64,000 nucleotides of DNA from Sulfurimicrobium sp964552675 (GCA_964552675.1 CAZKHJ010000001.1:62001-126000); one strand, 5' to 3'. Positions 27,423 to 36,729 are shown, counted from the stretch's first letter. Notes: a model not told the origin generated them from the sequence alone. A program made the numbers and translations.

Positions 27423-28829
27423 TTAACAAATCTTTCCCGTCCTGCCATTTTCCTTATTCGCTCGCACAAACGCCACGAAACGCTCTGCCCAGTTATAACC
27501 CCGCAAGGAGCGAAAATGGGTATAACAAGCCAGCAGATTCCTGTACACAATACCGTCATGCCTGCCATCAATGCCATGACCACGCATGACCTGAAATGCG
27601 TAAGTTAGGTCGCTCGGCACGTTTTCCAAGCTGGAGTAATGAAATTCATGTGCCAGCAGTTCCCTGCCACCTTCTTCTCCCGGCCAGGGCCCCATGCCGG
27701 TAGTCCGTACCCTGACGTAGCCACGCCCAACCGGCTTGCCATGCATGACCACATCGCCCGGGATAACACCAACCATTTCATGGCTTTCCCCCTGCCACGA
27801 CAGGCTGCGGGCAAGATACATCAAGCCACCACACTCGGCATAAGCTGGCAGGCCGGACTCGATCGCATGCCGGATTTCCTGCCGCAAGGAGGCGTTGCCC
27901 TCCAGCTGAGCCATGAACAACTCGGGAAAACCTCCGCCAATAAACAAGCCATCCAGCGCCGGAGGCAAGGCAACATCACTCAGGGTATCGAAAGGAACGA
28001 TTTCCGCACCGGCCTGACGCATTGCCTCCAAATCATCTGCATAGTAGAAGCCAAAGGCACGGTCACGAGCCAGGCCAATACGGACTTTTTCTGCAGGCGC
28101 ACCGGGAAATTGGTCCGTTTCATGCATTTCTGGCAGCGCAAGTGCCGGGGCACTGTGGGCGATCTGGATCAGACGGTCGAGATCAACCTGGCTGCCGACA
28201 ATTGCACCAATTTGCTGGACATGCGCTACCGCCTCGCGGCTTTCATTGCTGGGCATCAGACCCAAATGACGTTCTGTGATTTGCAGGCGGGCATCGTGAT
28301 GAATCGCCCCCAGCACCGGCACGTCCGTGTAATGTTCAATCACCGCACGCAACTTGGCTTCATGTCGCGCGCCGCCAAGATTATTCAGAATCACGCCAGC
28401 GATACGTATATTCGGATCAAATGCCTGATATCCCAGAATCAGGGGTGCGATTCCTCGTGTCATGCCTCTCGCGTCGATCACCAGCACCACCGGTGCGTGA
28501 AGCAGCTTGGCCAGGGCCGCATTGCTGTTGCTGCCATCGAGATCAAGGCCGTCGTACAGTCCCTTGTTACCCTCGATCAGACAAAGATCGGCGCCGGCAG
28601 CGTTGCGCTGATAGGTTGCGACAATCTCGTCACGACCCATGAGGTAAAAATCCAGATTATGGCAATCCCGCCCGGTAGCGGCACTCAGCCACATCGGGTC
28701 GATAAAATCTGGCCCTTTTTTATAGGGCTGCACCGCAAGGCCACGATTGGTGAACGCCGCGCACAATCCGATACTGACCGTGGTCTTGCCGGATGATTTA
28801 TGGGCGGCTGATATAAGCAGGCGGGACAT
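27423..28829 (-). CDS. dsrN: DsrN, sirohaem amidase (cobyrinate a,c-diamide synthase family)
   Basis: The 468-residue protein belongs to the CobB/CbiA family: an N-terminal P-loop (SGKTTVSIGLCAAF) and a C-terminal glutamine amidotransferase domain (ECGGLMYLARSL nucleophile region). In sulfur oxidisers it amidates sirohaem to the sirohaem amide of DsrAB. It follows dsrP in the usual order. The ATG at 28829 has no clear ribosome site and starts 3 bases after a 25-codon ORF, suggesting coupled translation. A cobalamin role is possible but context points to dsr. Confidence 0.92.
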   Translation of the reverse strand: MSRLLISAAHKSSGKTTVSIGLCAAFTNRGLAVQPYKKGPDFIDPMWLSAATGRDCHNLDFYLMGRDEIVATYQRNAAGADLCLIEGNKGLYDGLDLDGSNSNAALAKLLHAPVVLVIDARGMTRGIAPLILGYQAFDPNIRIAGVILNNLGGARHEAKLRAVIEHYTDVPVLGAIHHDARLQITERHLGLMPSNESREAVAHVQQIGAIVGSQVDLDRLIQIAHSAPALALPEMHETDQFPGAPAEKVRIGLARDRAFGFYYADDLEAMRQAGAEIVPFDTLSDVALPPALDGLFIGGGFPELFMAQLEGNASLRQEIRHAIESGLPAYAECGGLMYLARSLSWQGESHEMVGVIPGDVVMHGKPVGRGYVRVRTTGMGPWPGEEGGRELLAHEFHYSSLENVPSDLTYAFQVMRGHGIDGRHDGIVYRNLLACYTHFRSLRGYNWAERFVAFVRANKENGRTGKIC

Positions 28830-28832
28830 GGC

Positions 28833-28910
28833 TTAAAAAGGAGCGGGATAAACAGTCCGCGCACCAAAAGCAAACCCGAAGCGGTCACAGATCGTGAGGT
28901 TGTCTGTCAT
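28833..28910 (-). CDS. Putative 25-residue leader peptide upstream of dsrN
   Basis: An ATG at 28910 is preceded by TAGAGG with 6-base spacing and opens a 25-codon frame that stops 3 bases before the dsrN ATG. The peptide begins MTDNLTICDRF and ends VYPAPF. The region also holds an 11-bp perfect inverted repeat (28873-28883 with 28932-28942) that places the ribosome site and start in its loop. It may be a leader peptide controlling dsrN. No homologue is known to me. Confidence 0.4.
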   Translation of the reverse strand: MTDNLTICDRFGFAFGARTVYPAPF

Positions 28911-28942
28911 GACGCGCCTCTACCTCTGCAACGCTTCGGGTT
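28873..28942 (-). promoter_or_regulatory. Long-range RNA stem upstream of dsrN
   Basis: AACCCGAAGCG (28873-28883, with complementary CGCTTCGGGTT at 28932-28942 read on the plus strand) forms an 11-pair stem around a 48-base loop in the dsrP-dsrN gap. In the minus-strand transcript the loop contains the ribosome site and ATG of the 25-codon ORF. It could be a riboswitch-like or processing structure. No cobalamin riboswitch conserved core was recognised. Confidence 0.5.
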
Positions 28943-28962
28943 ATGTGCCAAAAAGGCGTGGC

Positions 28963-30165
28963 TCAGTCTATCATCGTTTCCGCATGGACATGCTTGAAGT
29001 CGTCCTGAGGGATGAACTGCAGCACTCTCACTGCAATAGTGGTAATCAACAAAGAGATTCCCACGCCGCCCATGCCCAGCAGGAACTCCGGCAAAGAAGG
29101 ATTGTAGTGATGAATTGCCCCATCAAAGAAACTGCTGGTTTCCTGTATGCCAGGGAAAATATCCAACGGGAATGCCTGTCCACCGATAATGATGACGTAA
29201 AGCTGGGCAAAACCGCCAAGGATGATCAGTAATGCAGACCACAGCACAGTTTTGCACTTGGTACCCAGAGTCGGGTGCAGCAGCATGGCAAGCGGAATCA
29301 GCGTACCAACCAGAATCTGACCCACCCAGAACAGCTTGGTAAACACGCCGCCGTCAAGCAGGATGAAACGTTCGAAGTCCCACTGCTTGGCAAAATAGAG
29401 GTTGGTCATGTGATAGACGATGGTGAAATACAACACCGCACCGACGAAAGTTGCCAGCAGGTTTTTCATCCGGCGCAGAATCGCCGCATCCAGTGTCAGA
29501 CCATTCCAGGCGTACATGAACGACTGCACCACGATGAACACCGCCAAGCCATACGAAAACGACATGATAATGAACATCGGCGCCAAGAGTGCAGAGCTAT
29601 ACGCCTGACGTGCCACCAGGAAACCGAAAATTGATCCGGTCGCAGTGGTCAGCGCGAGGCGCCAGATAAATGCGGAAAAACCGGCATATTTGGAATAGCC
29701 ATACACCTTACGCTCCATCATGGTCCACAAGTAGGTGGCCACAATAGCGAAGAAACCGGTGTAAAGAATCACGTTCAGGGCAAAAATCGACTTGAAATTG
29801 AAGTGCGTCATGGCCACGATGAGACGATCCGGTCGTCCCAGATCCAGCATCAGCACGGTCAGACCGCCAGCCAGCAGCGCTATGGCAAGCAAACCGGACA
29901 GTGGCGCACGTGCCTTGTACATGGGCTTGCCGAACACCGAACCGATCGAGGCCACGTTCAACACGCCCGATGCCGCCACGATCAAGAACACCGCAAACAC
30001 ATGAGGAAGGCCCCACACGATCTGGTTGTTCATGCCGGTCACCACATGGCCATGCGTTTCCATGTAATGCGCCGCACCCAGACCGATCAGGACAACCAGG
30101 CCAAGGAGGGCAGCCAGCGCATAAAATGCGCGCTCTTCAATTTTGTGAAATGCTTCGAAATTCAT
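28963..30165 (-). CDS. dsrP: DsrP, NrfD-like membrane quinone-interacting subunit
   Basis: The 400-residue polytopic protein (about ten helices) belongs to the NrfD/PsrC family and exchanges electrons with the quinone pool in the DsrMKJOP complex. It follows dsrO by 6 bases. Neighbouring DsrO and DsrJ form the periplasmic part, DsrM and DsrK the other. In sulfur oxidisers the complex is thought to reoxidise DsrC. Confidence 0.95.
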   Translation of the reverse strand: MNFEAFHKIEERAFYALAALLGLVVLIGLGAAHYMETHGHVVTGMNNQIVWGLPHVFAVFLIVAASGVLNVASIGSVFGKPMYKARAPLSGLLAIALLAGGLTVLMLDLGRPDRLIVAMTHFNFKSIFALNVILYTGFFAIVATYLWTMMERKVYGYSKYAGFSAFIWRLALTTATGSIFGFLVARQAYSSALLAPMFIIMSFSYGLAVFIVVQSFMYAWNGLTLDAAILRRMKNLLATFVGAVLYFTIVYHMTNLYFAKQWDFERFILLDGGVFTKLFWVGQILVGTLIPLAMLLHPTLGTKCKTVLWSALLIILGGFAQLYVIIIGGQAFPLDIFPGIQETSSFFDGAIHHYNPSLPEFLLGMGGVGISLLITTIAVRVLQFIPQDDFKHVHAETMID

Positions 30166-30171
30166 GGCAAT

Positions 30172-30930
30172 TTAGATTCCCTGATAGCGGACGCCAACAT
30201 TGAGGTTCAGGTCGGCGCGCACCTGAGTGGTAGCGGAAGAGGCAATGCGCTTGGAGATTTCACTGTTCGGGTCATTCAGATCCCCAAACAGGATAGCGTT
30301 ATGTCCTGCCGCCGAACAGGCATCCGCGCAAGCAGGCTGGCCACCACGGTCAATGCGCTGTACGCACAGGGTGCAGGCTTCGACACACCCCTTGCCACGC
30401 GGCACGTCCGGATTCTGGTCATGCAGCTCTTCATGCACGAAGGAACGCGCCTTGTATGGACAGGCCATCATGCAGTAGCGACAGCCGATGCAGATATGGC
30501 GATCCACCAGTACGATGCCGTCTGCCCGCTTGAAGGATGCACCAGTCGGACATACATCCACGCATGGTGGATTTTCGCAATGCTGACACATCATCGGCAG
30601 GCTGTGCGAGTTACCGTTGCGCAGATCCTTGAGCTCGATTTTGCGAATCCACTGTGAATCGGTTTCGCGTTTTCCACCGAAGCCATTTTCCTTGCCACAT
30701 GCCGACACACAATCGTCGCAGCCGGTTGCACACTTACTACTATCAATCAGCATACCCCAGCGAACTTTGTCCGAAGCCGCCTCTTCCGGCGCACGCCCGT
30801 GAGCCAGATCAAACAGGGTTATGCCAGGAGCAATTGCAAGCCCAGCCATCGCCACGCCCCAGCCGAGAAACTGGCGACGGCCATTGGCCGGCTCTTTATC
30901 GTTTGATGTGTTGTCCACCTTGTTGCTCAT
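30172..30930 (-). CDS. dsrO: DsrO, periplasmic ferredoxin-like iron-sulfur protein
   Basis: The 252-residue protein has a Tat signal (GRRQFLGWG) and four [4Fe-4S]-type cysteine clusters, including CQHCENPPCVDVCP and CIGCRYCMMACPY. It is the periplasmic electron-transfer subunit of DsrMKJOP. It overlaps dsrJ by 4 bases and precedes dsrP by 6 bases. Confidence 0.95.
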   Translation of the reverse strand: MSNKVDNTSNDKEPANGRRQFLGWGVAMAGLAIAPGITLFDLAHGRAPEEAASDKVRWGMLIDSSKCATGCDDCVSACGKENGFGGKRETDSQWIRKIELKDLRNGNSHSLPMMCQHCENPPCVDVCPTGASFKRADGIVLVDRHICIGCRYCMMACPYKARSFVHEELHDQNPDVPRGKGCVEACTLCVQRIDRGGQPACADACSAAGHNAILFGDLNDPNSEISKRIASSATTQVRADLNLNVGVRYQGI

Positions 30931-31466
30931 TTACTTGCCCCACCTGTGGTGTTCGGTTCAACGGGGTTGGCCTGCATTTCCTGACGCATCTTGACTGCCA
31001 GCCCTGCCTCCCTGCCCTGCTGCCCATTCTTGCTCACGACCGGGTGAAAAGGCGTTGCCGACTTGGGCTTGCTGGAATGGCACTCGAAGCAATCCAGAGT
31101 GACCGCAGCATAGCTATGGCAACTCTGGCAGAAGCCATCCTTGCCCAGTACGCTCTTGGTTTCCTTGCTTGCGTGGCATTCAACGCAGTTTTGCAGGCTC
31201 ATTTCCTTGGTACGGATGCCCTTGCGCATGGTCTCGTTGCGATGATGCTTGAGCTCGTCCATGTGATGCCGTTTCATGTACGCCTCATCCCTCACGCATT
31301 TGTCGCCCGAAGCCTCTGCATGAACAGGCTTGGCCACGCGACTACCGGAAGAACCTTCATGAGCATCCGCCGATGCCGTCGCGATGGCGCCAACCGCCAG
31401 CAGGGCGGCCACTACGGCGCCCCGCTGCCAGTTCAGCATCTCGCGCAATTTCGCCAGGCTGACCAT
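30927..31466 (-). CDS. dsrJ: DsrJ, periplasmic triheme cytochrome c
   Basis: The 179-residue protein has an N-terminal membrane anchor/signal (about 15-33) and exactly three CxxCH motifs (CVECH, CQSCH, CFECH), as expected for DsrJ. In Allochromatium one haem has unusual His/Met/Cys ligation; a Cys nearby (DKCVRDEAYMKRHH) could supply it here. It lies 3 bases behind dsrL and overlaps dsrO. Confidence 0.95.
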   Translation of the reverse strand: MVSLAKLREMLNWQRGAVVAALLAVGAIATASADAHEGSSGSRVAKPVHAEASGDKCVRDEAYMKRHHMDELKHHRNETMRKGIRTKEMSLQNCVECHASKETKSVLGKDGFCQSCHSYAAVTLDCFECHSSKPKSATPFHPVVSKNGQQGREAGLAVKMRQEMQANPVEPNTTGGASK

Positions 31467-31469
31467 TGT

Positions 31470-33476
31470 TTAATCACCCATACCCATTTTGATATAGCCA
31501 GTCGGGCACACGTCGGCGCAAATATGGCAGCCGATGCACTTGGAGTAGTCGGTATCGACGTAACGACCGGTGGTAGAGTCGGTGCGCTTAACCTTGAACA
31601 CGGCGGTTTGCGGGCAGTACACCACGCAGTTGTCGCATTCGAAGCACAGGCCACAGCTCATGCAGCGCTTGGCTTCCGCGACCACCTGCTTGTCGTCGAG
31701 CTTCATCAGACGCTCTTCGAAGTGGCCCAGTGCCTGCTCGGCATTCAGGGTGATGTGCTCACGCTTGTTGCGCGGCACAAACGGGAAGTGGCCGAGGAAC
31801 AGTTCGTTGGATGGAATCACGTACTTGTCGGAGCGATCTTCGAAATTGTGCACTGCAAATTTGGCTGCAGACGTACCGCGCACGCCCAGGTCGATCTCCT
31901 TGGCGTAACCTTCGGCCTTGGCAATTTCATCCTTGGATGCAGACTTGAAGTCTGCTGGTGCATGTTCGGTTTCGATCAGCTTGCGCACCAGATCCCAGTG
32001 ATGCACGTCGATCTTGGGACGCTTGTCCTGCTCTTCGCCCTTCAGGTACACGTCGATGCTTTCGGCAGCGATGGAACCGTGACCAATGGCGGTAGTCAGC
32101 AGGTGAGGGCGAATCACGTCGCCACCAACGAAGTAGCCTTTCTTGTTCGGCACTTCATAGTTCTTGTTGGCGTTGATCAGGCCCTTGCCGTTGTCAAAAC
32201 CGTCGAAGCCGGTGAAATCCACTGCCTGGCCGATTGCGGAAACGATCAGATCGCCAGCAATATCACGCTCGGTACCGGCCTTGATGATGGTTTCACCCTT
32301 GACCACTTCGAATTCAGCCACACGCAGGGCGGTAGCGCGACCATCCGCACCCTTGACCACGGAGATCGGGGTGACGCCACCGATGATTTCGATACCTTCG
32401 GCCAGTGCCTGCTCGATTTCATGCTTGTTGGCATTCATCTTGTCGATGGTTGCGCGGGAAACCAGAATAACCTCGGCGCCTTCACGGGCGGACACGGCCG
32501 CCACGTCGTGAGCAACCTGACCGGCAATGATGTGCTCGGGGCGATCAGACTCGGTTGCCACGGTGATGTTACCCAGACGGCGTGCAACGGTTGCCACGTC
32601 GATTGAGGTATCACCACCGCCGATCACCACCACGCGCTTGCCGACGTGCTGCAGGCGGCCATCGTTGAAGGCGCGCAGGAATGCCATGGCATTCACGCAG
32701 TTGGCGGAGTCAAAGCCAGGAACTGGCAGCATGCGGCCGGACTGTGCACCCATGCCGAGGAAAATGGCGTCGTAATCTTTTTCCAGTTGTTCCAGCGTGA
32801 CATCCACGCCGATGCGGGTATTCAGCTTGACTTCTACGCCCAGATCCAGAATGCGCTGGATTTCGGCATCGAGCACATCGCGTGGGGTACGGAAACCGGG
32901 AATACCGTAACGCATCATGCCGCCGAGCATTGCATGGTCATCAAAAATGGTGCAGGCATGGCCCTTCAGGCGCAACTGGTAGGCAGCAGACATGGAAGCA
33001 GGGCCGCCACCGATCAGGGCGACTTTCTTGCCGGTGCTGGCGCCTGCCTGAGGCAGGGTCAGCTTGTTGGCAATTGCGTAGTCACCGACGAAATGCTCAA
33101 CCGAGTTGATGCCCACGAAGTCATCGACCTGGTTACGGTTGCAGCCACTTTCGCACGGAGCCGGGCAAACACGCCCCATCACCGAGGGAAAGGGATTGGC
33201 TTGGGTAATACGCTGGAAAGCATAGGTTTGCCAGTTGCTATCCTTGGGCGGTTTTTCCACGCCACGCACGATATCGAGATAGCCGCGAATGTCCTCACCA
33301 GCCGGGCAGCTGCCTTGGCAGGGTGGAGTCGACAGAACATATTCCGGACACTTGTGGGTCCAGCCGGCCTGGAAAATCTTGTCCTGCAGCTGACGCCAGT
33401 CATTATTGGTCTGCCCGTCCTTGAAGCGGCGGAAGGTCAGGTTGGCGTTTTTCATTTCTTCGGATGAGGCTGACAT
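31470..33476 (-). CDS. dsrL: DsrL, NAD(P)H-dependent iron-sulfur flavoprotein
   Basis: The 668-residue cytoplasmic protein is built from an N-terminal Fe-S domain (CPEYVLSTPPCQGSCPAGED), two Rossmann modules (ALIGGGPASMSAAY for FAD; VVVIGGGDTSIDVA for NAD(P)) of the glutamate synthase small-subunit type, and a C-terminal two-[4Fe-4S] ferredoxin domain (CIGCHICADVCP). It is essential for sulfur-globule oxidation in Allochromatium, where DsrAB and DsrL form a complex. AGGAG precedes the ATG. The dsrK-dsrL gap has a hairpin. Confidence 0.96.
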   Translation of the reverse strand: MSASSEEMKNANLTFRRFKDGQTNNDWRQLQDKIFQAGWTHKCPEYVLSTPPCQGSCPAGEDIRGYLDIVRGVEKPPKDSNWQTYAFQRITQANPFPSVMGRVCPAPCESGCNRNQVDDFVGINSVEHFVGDYAIANKLTLPQAGASTGKKVALIGGGPASMSAAYQLRLKGHACTIFDDHAMLGGMMRYGIPGFRTPRDVLDAEIQRILDLGVEVKLNTRIGVDVTLEQLEKDYDAIFLGMGAQSGRMLPVPGFDSANCVNAMAFLRAFNDGRLQHVGKRVVVIGGGDTSIDVATVARRLGNITVATESDRPEHIIAGQVAHDVAAVSAREGAEVILVSRATIDKMNANKHEIEQALAEGIEIIGGVTPISVVKGADGRATALRVAEFEVVKGETIIKAGTERDIAGDLIVSAIGQAVDFTGFDGFDNGKGLINANKNYEVPNKKGYFVGGDVIRPHLLTTAIGHGSIAAESIDVYLKGEEQDKRPKIDVHHWDLVRKLIETEHAPADFKSASKDEIAKAEGYAKEIDLGVRGTSAAKFAVHNFEDRSDKYVIPSNELFLGHFPFVPRNKREHITLNAEQALGHFEERLMKLDDKQVVAEAKRCMSCGLCFECDNCVVYCPQTAVFKVKRTDSTTGRYVDTDYSKCIGCHICADVCPTGYIKMGMGD

Positions 33477-33509
33477 GTATGCAATCTCCTATCTACAATT
33501 TTCAGGCCG

Positions 33510-33529
33510 CGGCGTTTATTAAAGCGCCG
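33510..33529 (-). other. RNA hairpin in the dsrK-dsrL gap
   Basis: CGGCG (33510-33514) pairs with CGCCG (33525-33529), extended by a G-T and two A-T pairs, in the 69-base gap between dsrK and dsrL. It lacks a U run, so it is not an intrinsic terminator. It could stabilise or mark a processing point in the polycistronic mRNA. Confidence 0.5.
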
Positions 33530-33545
33530 ACAGTGTTTTAGGTTA

Positions 33546-35111
33546 CTAATCGTCTGATGCTTCAGTTTCTTCGCCTGTATCTTCAGGCACTTCAAGCTGG
33601 ATGGCTGTAGCCACAAGCTGGTGCACACCCCCCACCATGCTCATGTCAAAACCGTAATATGGGATCACCTTGGTGAACTGCGCCTTGCAGATTGCGCAGA
33701 TCAACGCCAGGAAGTTGACCTGTTTGTCCTGCACGACATTATTGAATGCTTCCATCCGCGGCAGGGCTCCCTTGACGCGCACCTCCATCAAATCGTCGGT
33801 CAGCAGGCCACCACCGCCACCGCAGCAGAAGGTGGCCTCATGGATCGTGCCTTCCTGCATGTCGTGGAAATTATTGGCTACCGCCTTGATGATGTCGCGC
33901 GGGATAGTGAACTGCCCGCCCGGGATATCACCCATGCGCGAACCACGAGCCACGTTACAGGAATCGTGGAAAGTAATGACGCGATGGTCGTTAAGCGACT
34001 TGTCGAACTTCAGCTTGCCTTGCTGAATCAGGTCATGCGTATATTCGCAGATATGTTGTGGCGCGGGGTAATTCGGGTCGAGCTGTTGCTGCAACTGCCT
34101 GGAGAAAGGATCATTGCCGCCATGGCCGACACCGGTCAGCGTATTCCAGAAACTGTATGCAACACGCCACGCATGGCCGCACTCACCGACAACAATGCGC
34201 TTTACACCCAAATCCAGTGCTGCATCGCGAATACGCATCGCAGCACGGCGCATATTTTCGTAGCTGCCGATGAACATGCCGAAGTTGCCTGCTTCCGACG
34301 CCTTGGAGCTCAGAGTCCACTTCACGCCGGCCGCATGAAATACCTTGGCATAGCCGATCAGGCTTTCTACGTGCGGCTCGGAGAAGAAATCTGCGGATGG
34401 AGTCACCAGCATGATTTCCGCGCCTTCGACATCAATTGGCAACTTCACCGGCACGCCGGTGGCGTCGAAAATATCCTCTTCCAGACCACTCAGGGTGTCT
34501 TCCAGCGCGGGCCCGGGCAGACCCAGGTTATTACCGATGCGGTGCAGCTTGCCCATGATTTCGTTGGTGTACTTCTGACCATAACCAACAGTATCGAGAA
34601 TTTCACGGCCGGCCATGGTCACTTCGGCAGTGTCGATGCCGTAAGGGCAGTAGACCGAGCAGCGGCGGCACTCGGAACACTGGTAATAGTAGCTGTACCA
34701 GTCGTCCAGCACTTCCTTGGTCAGGTCGATCGCCCCTACCAGCGAGGGAAAATATTTTCCGGCGAAAGTAAAATGGCGGCGATAAACCTTGCGCATCAAT
34801 TCCTGACGCGCTACCGGCATGTTCTTCGGATCAGCGGTACCGATGAAGTAGTGGCACTTGTCGGTACAGGCACCGCAATGCACACAGGCATCCATGAATA
34901 CCTGCAACGAGCGATATCTTCCCAGCAGATCGCCCATTTTGGCGATGGCTTTATCGTGCCAGTCCTCAACCAGCTGGCCTGGGAACCCAATCGCCTCCTG
35001 AATAGGGGCGGCAGCGGGGAACGACTTGACGTGCGCAGATGCGCCCGGCTTGATCGCCGGGACATCGATATATCCCGTGAGCTTGGGTACCTCAAATTGT
35101 GGAGCAGCCAC
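33546..35111 (-). CDS. dsrK: DsrK, HdrD-like catalytic iron-sulfur subunit
   Basis: The 521-residue protein has two ferredoxin-type cluster motifs (CVHCGACTDKC and CSECRRCSVYC) and CCG-type motifs (HDSCN, then FCCGGGGG) for the noncubane [4Fe-4S] site of heterodisulfide reductases. In DsrMKJOP it handles the DsrC disulfide/trisulfide. The start is GTG at 35111, preceded by GGAGG. It is followed by dsrL and preceded by dsrM with a 65-base gap. Confidence 0.95.
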   Translation of the reverse strand: MAAPQFEVPKLTGYIDVPAIKPGASAHVKSFPAAAPIQEAIGFPGQLVEDWHDKAIAKMGDLLGRYRSLQVFMDACVHCGACTDKCHYFIGTADPKNMPVARQELMRKVYRRHFTFAGKYFPSLVGAIDLTKEVLDDWYSYYYQCSECRRCSVYCPYGIDTAEVTMAGREILDTVGYGQKYTNEIMGKLHRIGNNLGLPGPALEDTLSGLEEDIFDATGVPVKLPIDVEGAEIMLVTPSADFFSEPHVESLIGYAKVFHAAGVKWTLSSKASEAGNFGMFIGSYENMRRAAMRIRDAALDLGVKRIVVGECGHAWRVAYSFWNTLTGVGHGGNDPFSRQLQQQLDPNYPAPQHICEYTHDLIQQGKLKFDKSLNDHRVITFHDSCNVARGSRMGDIPGGQFTIPRDIIKAVANNFHDMQEGTIHEATFCCGGGGGLLTDDLMEVRVKGALPRMEAFNNVVQDKQVNFLALICAICKAQFTKVIPYYGFDMSMVGGVHQLVATAIQLEVPEDTGEETEASDD

Positions 35112-35176
35112 TATTCCTCCTGCTAACTTTTAATTTACGCCTGTTACTTTATGGATTTATGCCAATTAAATTATGT

Positions 35177-35929
35177 TTAGGCGTCCGACTTTGACTGTGC
35201 GCCAGCTTCCAGTTGTGCCGCCCAAGGAGACAGATGGCGACGATCGCGAGAATCATCGATCTGATTGCGAGTCGGGCTGAAGAAGACCCCCGGCGCATGC
35301 AACAACTTACTGATCGGGAATATCGCCATTAGCACGGCCACCAGCGTAAGATGCACCAACAACACCGGATCGGCTGGCAGAGGCTGCAAATCAAATACCA
35401 TCAGGCCAAGTATGAATGCCTTGACAGCAACGATGTCGGTATGAGCCACAAATTTCATGCCCAGGCCGGTCAGGCCGATCGCAATCAGTAAAGCCAGCAT
35501 CAGATGATCCGATGGTGTCGAGATATAACGTACCCGGTCAACAAGAAAACGACGCGCCCACAATCCGCCCAGGCCAGCAACCATGGCAAAACCGGCATAA
35601 ATTCCGAATGGCTGCGCCATATCAACCCAGAACCAGACTGGTTCGGTAAAGTAGCGCAAATGGCGTAGCGTCACCAATAGCAGGGATACATGAAACATGA
35701 AGCCAAATAGCCAAATCCACTTGTTGGATTTGAATAAACTTTCAAACATCGTCACCTCGCGCAGCATACGCAGCCTTACACCGACAAAGGTTGTAGGCGC
35801 TGGCGTGGTGGGAATCTTCAAAGGTGCTGGCGTGCGGGCATAACAGCGTATTTTAATGGCCAATCCAACCACCAGCATCGCGGCGGCGGCGTAAAACATG
35901 CACGCAAACAGTACGGTCAGAAACGACAT
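35177..35929 (-). CDS. dsrM: DsrM, haem b membrane subunit
   Basis: The 250-residue membrane protein of the NarI-like cytochrome b family has several hydrophobic helices and conserved histidines (FMFHVSLLLV, LRHLRYF, LHLTLVAVL region). It forms a module with DsrK. Of three nearby starts, ATG at 35929 (MSFLTV) has AGGGG 6 bases upstream. The gap to dsrC is about 123 bases and contains three tandem hairpins. Confidence 0.93.
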   Translation of the reverse strand: MSFLTVLFACMFYAAAAMLVVGLAIKIRCYARTPAPLKIPTTPAPTTFVGVRLRMLREVTMFESLFKSNKWIWLFGFMFHVSLLLVTLRHLRYFTEPVWFWVDMAQPFGIYAGFAMVAGLGGLWARRFLVDRVRYISTPSDHLMLALLIAIGLTGLGMKFVAHTDIVAVKAFILGLMVFDLQPLPADPVLLVHLTLVAVLMAIFPISKLLHAPGVFFSPTRNQIDDSRDRRHLSPWAAQLEAGAQSKSDA

Positions 35930-35956
35930 GTACATCCCCTGAAAGTAGCATACTGA

Positions 35957-36023
35957 CGGCAAGCGACGCTTGCCGAGATTATTCTTGAGAGGCGCCATGC
36001 GCCGCAGACAGTTTTCTGCCTGC
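35957..36023 (-). other. Three tandem hairpins between dsrC and dsrM
   Basis: From dsrC downward on the minus strand: CAGGCAG/CTGTCTG with AAAA loop (36004-36023), GGCGC/GCGCC with 3-base loop (35991-36003), and a perfect CGGCAAGCG/CGCTTGCCG (35957-35975). None is followed by a strong U run. Their place behind dsrC, whose product is needed in excess, suggests mRNA processing or 3' protection instead of termination. Function is inferred. Confidence 0.6.
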
Positions 36024-36052
36024 AGCGCATTACCCGCCTTGTTTCAAACGCC

Positions 36053-36385
36053 TTAGATACAGCCGGTAGGCTTGGGCAGGCCGGCAATTTTACAGGCTTG
36101 CTTGGCTGGGCCGTATGGGAACAGTTCATACAGGTACTTGCTGTTGCCCTTCTCAGGCCCAAGTTTCTTGCCGATGGCCTTGGTCAGAACGCGCACAGCA
36201 GGTGCGATCTGGTAGTCGTTGTAGTACTCGCGCAGGAAGTTGATCACTTCCCAGTGCTGGTCGGTCATCTCGACTTTTTCTTCGATAGCCAGGTACTTGG
36301 CTGCTTCTTCGTCCCACTCAGCCAGGTTAACCAGGTAACCTTCTTCGTCCGTTTCGTAAGTCTTACCGTTAATTTCGAAGCCCAT
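36053..36385 (-). CDS. dsrC: DsrC, sulfur carrier protein
   Basis: The 110-residue protein is the physiological substrate of DsrAB. Its C-terminal arm contains the two functional cysteines, CysB C98 (QACKIAGLPKP) and CysA C109 (TGC, penultimate). AAGGAG precedes the ATG. It receives persulfide from DsrEFH and carries it to DsrAB. A second, cysteine-arm-less paralogue lies at 41264-41596. Confidence 0.97.
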   Translation of the reverse strand: MGFEINGKTYETDEEGYLVNLAEWDEEAAKYLAIEEKVEMTDQHWEVINFLREYYNDYQIAPAVRVLTKAIGKKLGPEKGNSKYLYELFPYGPAKQACKIAGLPKPTGCI

Positions 36386-36416
36386 ATGTTTCTCCTTTAA
36401 TCAAAAAGCGTTGCAA

Positions 36417-36722
36417 TTACAACCAAGACATCACGGATTTGCTCTCTGCCACCAGATCCACGAAACCGTTGTAGTCTACCTGCTTAACACCGTCAATCAC
36501 GGTATCCTGCATGCCGCGTGCTTCCAGATCCGGCCAGAGCGCGCATACGGAGCAGTTTTTCATGGCCTCTTTAATCTGACCCTCGGCCTTGTTCCCCTTG
36601 GTCACAGCATAGATAGCATCTTCAATCAGAAGAATGGTGCTACCCGGCTTGGCCATACGCAAGGCGCTTTCGAGAGCGTTTCTGTCCAGCGGCGATTTAT
36701 TCACGATGTGCAACATCTGCAT
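36417..36722 (-). CDS. dsrH: DsrH (TusB-like), DsrEFH subunit
   Basis: The 101-residue DsrH/TusB-family protein forms the DsrE2F2H2 heterohexamer that relays sulfur to DsrC. It has the family start LHIVNKSP. The Cys at the position of Allochromatium DsrH Cys20 is replaced by Ala (LESAL); that Cys is reported non-essential, consistent with DsrE Cys78 as the active residue. The start may instead be an ATG six bases later (36716), which is better spaced from GGAAGG. Confidence 0.92.
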   Translation of the reverse strand: MQMLHIVNKSPLDRNALESALRMAKPGSTILLIEDAIYAVTKGNKAEGQIKEAMKNCSVCALWPDLEARGMQDTVIDGVKQVDYNGFVDLVAESKSVMSWL

Positions 36723-36729
36723 CCCCTTC

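Noticed and set aside
28830..28962. Cobalamin riboswitch ahead of dsrN (CobB/CbiA family)
   Set aside because: The conserved B12-box core was not found and the gene belongs to sirohaem amidation by context.
30654..32606. 650-codon plus-strand open frame over dsrL, dsrJ and dsrO
   Set aside because: It is the antisense shadow of GC-rich dsr genes with clear motifs on the minus strand. Its predicted product is rich in His, Gly and Ala and shows no family.
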